Source: CAZISM01 sp964541895 (lineage in GTDB: Bacteria; Zhuqueibacterota; Zhuqueibacteria; Residuimicrobiales; Residuimicrobiaceae). Taken from it: a stretch of 52,689 nt of DNA. The position numbers were made by a program, and so were the translations under genes. The notes below the pieces were generated by a model. It made no database searches and had not been told where the DNA came from. It worked only from the letters and a program-made list of their open reading frames with translations. Within the stretch, counting starts at the first letter, position 1, and each line of letters opens with the position of its first letter. This document shows positions 51,998-52,689 of the stretch, piece after piece. The stretch is taken from contig CAZISM010000026.1 of the NCBI GenBank assembly GCA_964541895.1, forward strand, positions 1 to 52,689. The letters run 5' to 3'.

Positions 51998-52689
51998 CGT
52001 CCGCGTTCGCAACAGCCGCTGCCGTTCCTGCACCAGGTCATGATACTCTTTGAGCACCTCCGCGGTGCCGCCTTGCTTGTCCTTCATGATCTGCCGCAAC
52101 TCGTCGATGCGATCGTCCACTTTGGCCAGGCGGATGATCATGATGCAATCAAAGGCAAACTTTTGCGGATTGCCGTATGTGGCCTGGCGTTGAAACGACT
52201 GCGACAGGCTGGTGGCTACAAAGGGGGTCTGCACGGCGGCCAGGTAGCGCGCCGCATCAATGGGCCGGCCTTCCAGCAGATCCAGCTCCACCTGGTGAAA
52301 GATGGTTTTGATCTCTGCAAAGCCGATCTCTTCAAAGGTCAGGGTGCGCGTGATGGTCGACGCCATTTCCGGATGTTTGAGCATCACATCCAGCAGACCC
52401 AGTTCAGCGGCACCGCGCCGGGTTTGAAAATACTTTTCTTCCGTCGACTCTTGTGCCGGCGCCGGTGCCGTATGTGAAAGCGACGTCCGTTGCGTCCGTT
52501 CCTGTTTGCGCACCTCCTGCCACAGCACCGGCTCTTCCAGCTGCAGCTTTTCCGCCAGATCGCGGACATAAAACGATTGCTGCAGCGGGTCGGTCATCTT
52601 GGCGACCGCGCCCAGCAGATCGCGCACCGCTGTAGCTTTTAATCCGGGCGTGCGCAGCAGCCCGCGCGTCTGCATCTGCGTGAGCTTGA
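51992..52689 (-). CDS. dnaG: DNA primase DnaG, partial (C-terminal part)
   Basis: The frame stays open to the right edge, so only the last 231 or so residues are present. They contain the segment that follows the Toprim domain (KATAVRDLLGAVAKMTDPLQQ, then FYVRDLAEKLQLEEPVLWQEV in part) and a helical C-terminal domain of the DnaB-binding type (LGLLDVMLKHPEMAS, FEEIGFAEIKTIFHQ). The catalytic and zinc-binding domains lie outside the window. Assignment rests on the form of this C-terminal region only. Confidence 0.8.
   Translation of the reverse strand, partial: KLTQMQTRGLLRTPGLKATAVRDLLGAVAKMTDPLQQSFYVRDLAEKLQLEEPVLWQEVRKQERTQRTSLSHTAPAPAQESTEEKYFQTRRGAAELGLLDVMLKHPEMASTITRTLTFEEIGFAEIKTIFHQVELDLLEGRPIDAARYLAAVQTPFVATSLSQSFQRQATYGNPQKFAFDCIMIIRLAKVDDRIDELRQIMKDKQGGTAEVLKEYHDLVQERQRLLRTRTE

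Noticed and set aside
1..52689. CRISPR arrays, insertion sequences, prophage or toxin-antitoxin genes
   Set aside because: No spaced direct-repeat array, transposase, integrase, phage structural gene or recognisable toxin-antitoxin pair was found on either strand.

Overview
The window reads as chromosomal DNA of an uncultured bacterium, probably of the FCB group (Calditrichota/KSB1-like). This is inferred from three things: two secreted proteins end in the NYPNPFN-type C-terminal module seen in FCB secretomes, bacterial-microcompartment genes are present, and there are several large secreted peptidases. The DNA is GC-rich, genes are closely packed, and no prophage, insertion sequence or CRISPR array is visible. 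A run of 100 Ns at 25313-25412, flanked by identical 55-bp ends, shows that this is a scaffolded assembly. Collapsing the duplicated overlap restores an intact mutL.

Layout. 1-2825 (minus strand): a partial lipoate-ligase-like gene, a multi-membrane GT-C-like protein and a dolichyl-phosphate-mannose-synthase-like GT2 enzyme. 3168-9362 (plus strand): a six-gene operon covering the whole mevalonate route from HMG-CoA synthesis to IPP/DMAPP (mvaA, fni, mvaS, mvaK1, mvaK2, mvaD), mostly with overlapping stop and start codons. 9551-13469: a PAP2 phosphatase, a long TPR lipoprotein and a UbiA-family phosphoribosyl-polyprenyl-phosphate synthase-like enzyme. 13855-20958: MntP, an unknown anchored protein, a MATE transporter, MurJ, ManA and an iron-type alcohol dehydrogenase. 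21071-26445: tRNA-Gly(CCC), dipeptidyl peptidase IV, MiaA and MutL.

26468-40418 is rich in secreted proteins: an M14 carboxypeptidase carrying dockerin-like and cohesin-like modules, a second sorting-signal protein, and a coupled M61/M14 peptidase pair. Among them lie a ZIP transporter, a two-gene microcompartment remnant (CoA-acylating aldehyde dehydrogenase plus EutN/CcmL vertex protein), RadC and a STAS protein. 40440-42400 holds a GIY-YIG nuclease and a small membrane protein. 42401-44452 is the TrpB2 unit. 44449-52689 holds PdxA, a TIM-barrel isomerase, a DUF3857/transglutaminase lipoprotein, a CDF transporter, a Lon-related protease and the C-terminal part of DnaG.

The clearest regulatory system is at trpB2 (44254-44452, minus strand). 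It has a consensus sigma70 promoter with a 17-nt spacer, a well-placed ribosome binding site, and a 28-residue leader peptide with four Trp codons in a seven-codon stretch. A 12-bp antiterminator pairing competes with a 10-bp terminator hairpin followed by seven Us. This is a complete transcription attenuator controlling a lone trpB2 gene with no other trp gene nearby.

Together the genes suggest a heterotroph that digests extracellular protein, makes isoprenoids by mevalonate, and uses polyprenyl-phosphate carriers for its envelope (GT2, PAP2, UbiA, MurJ).
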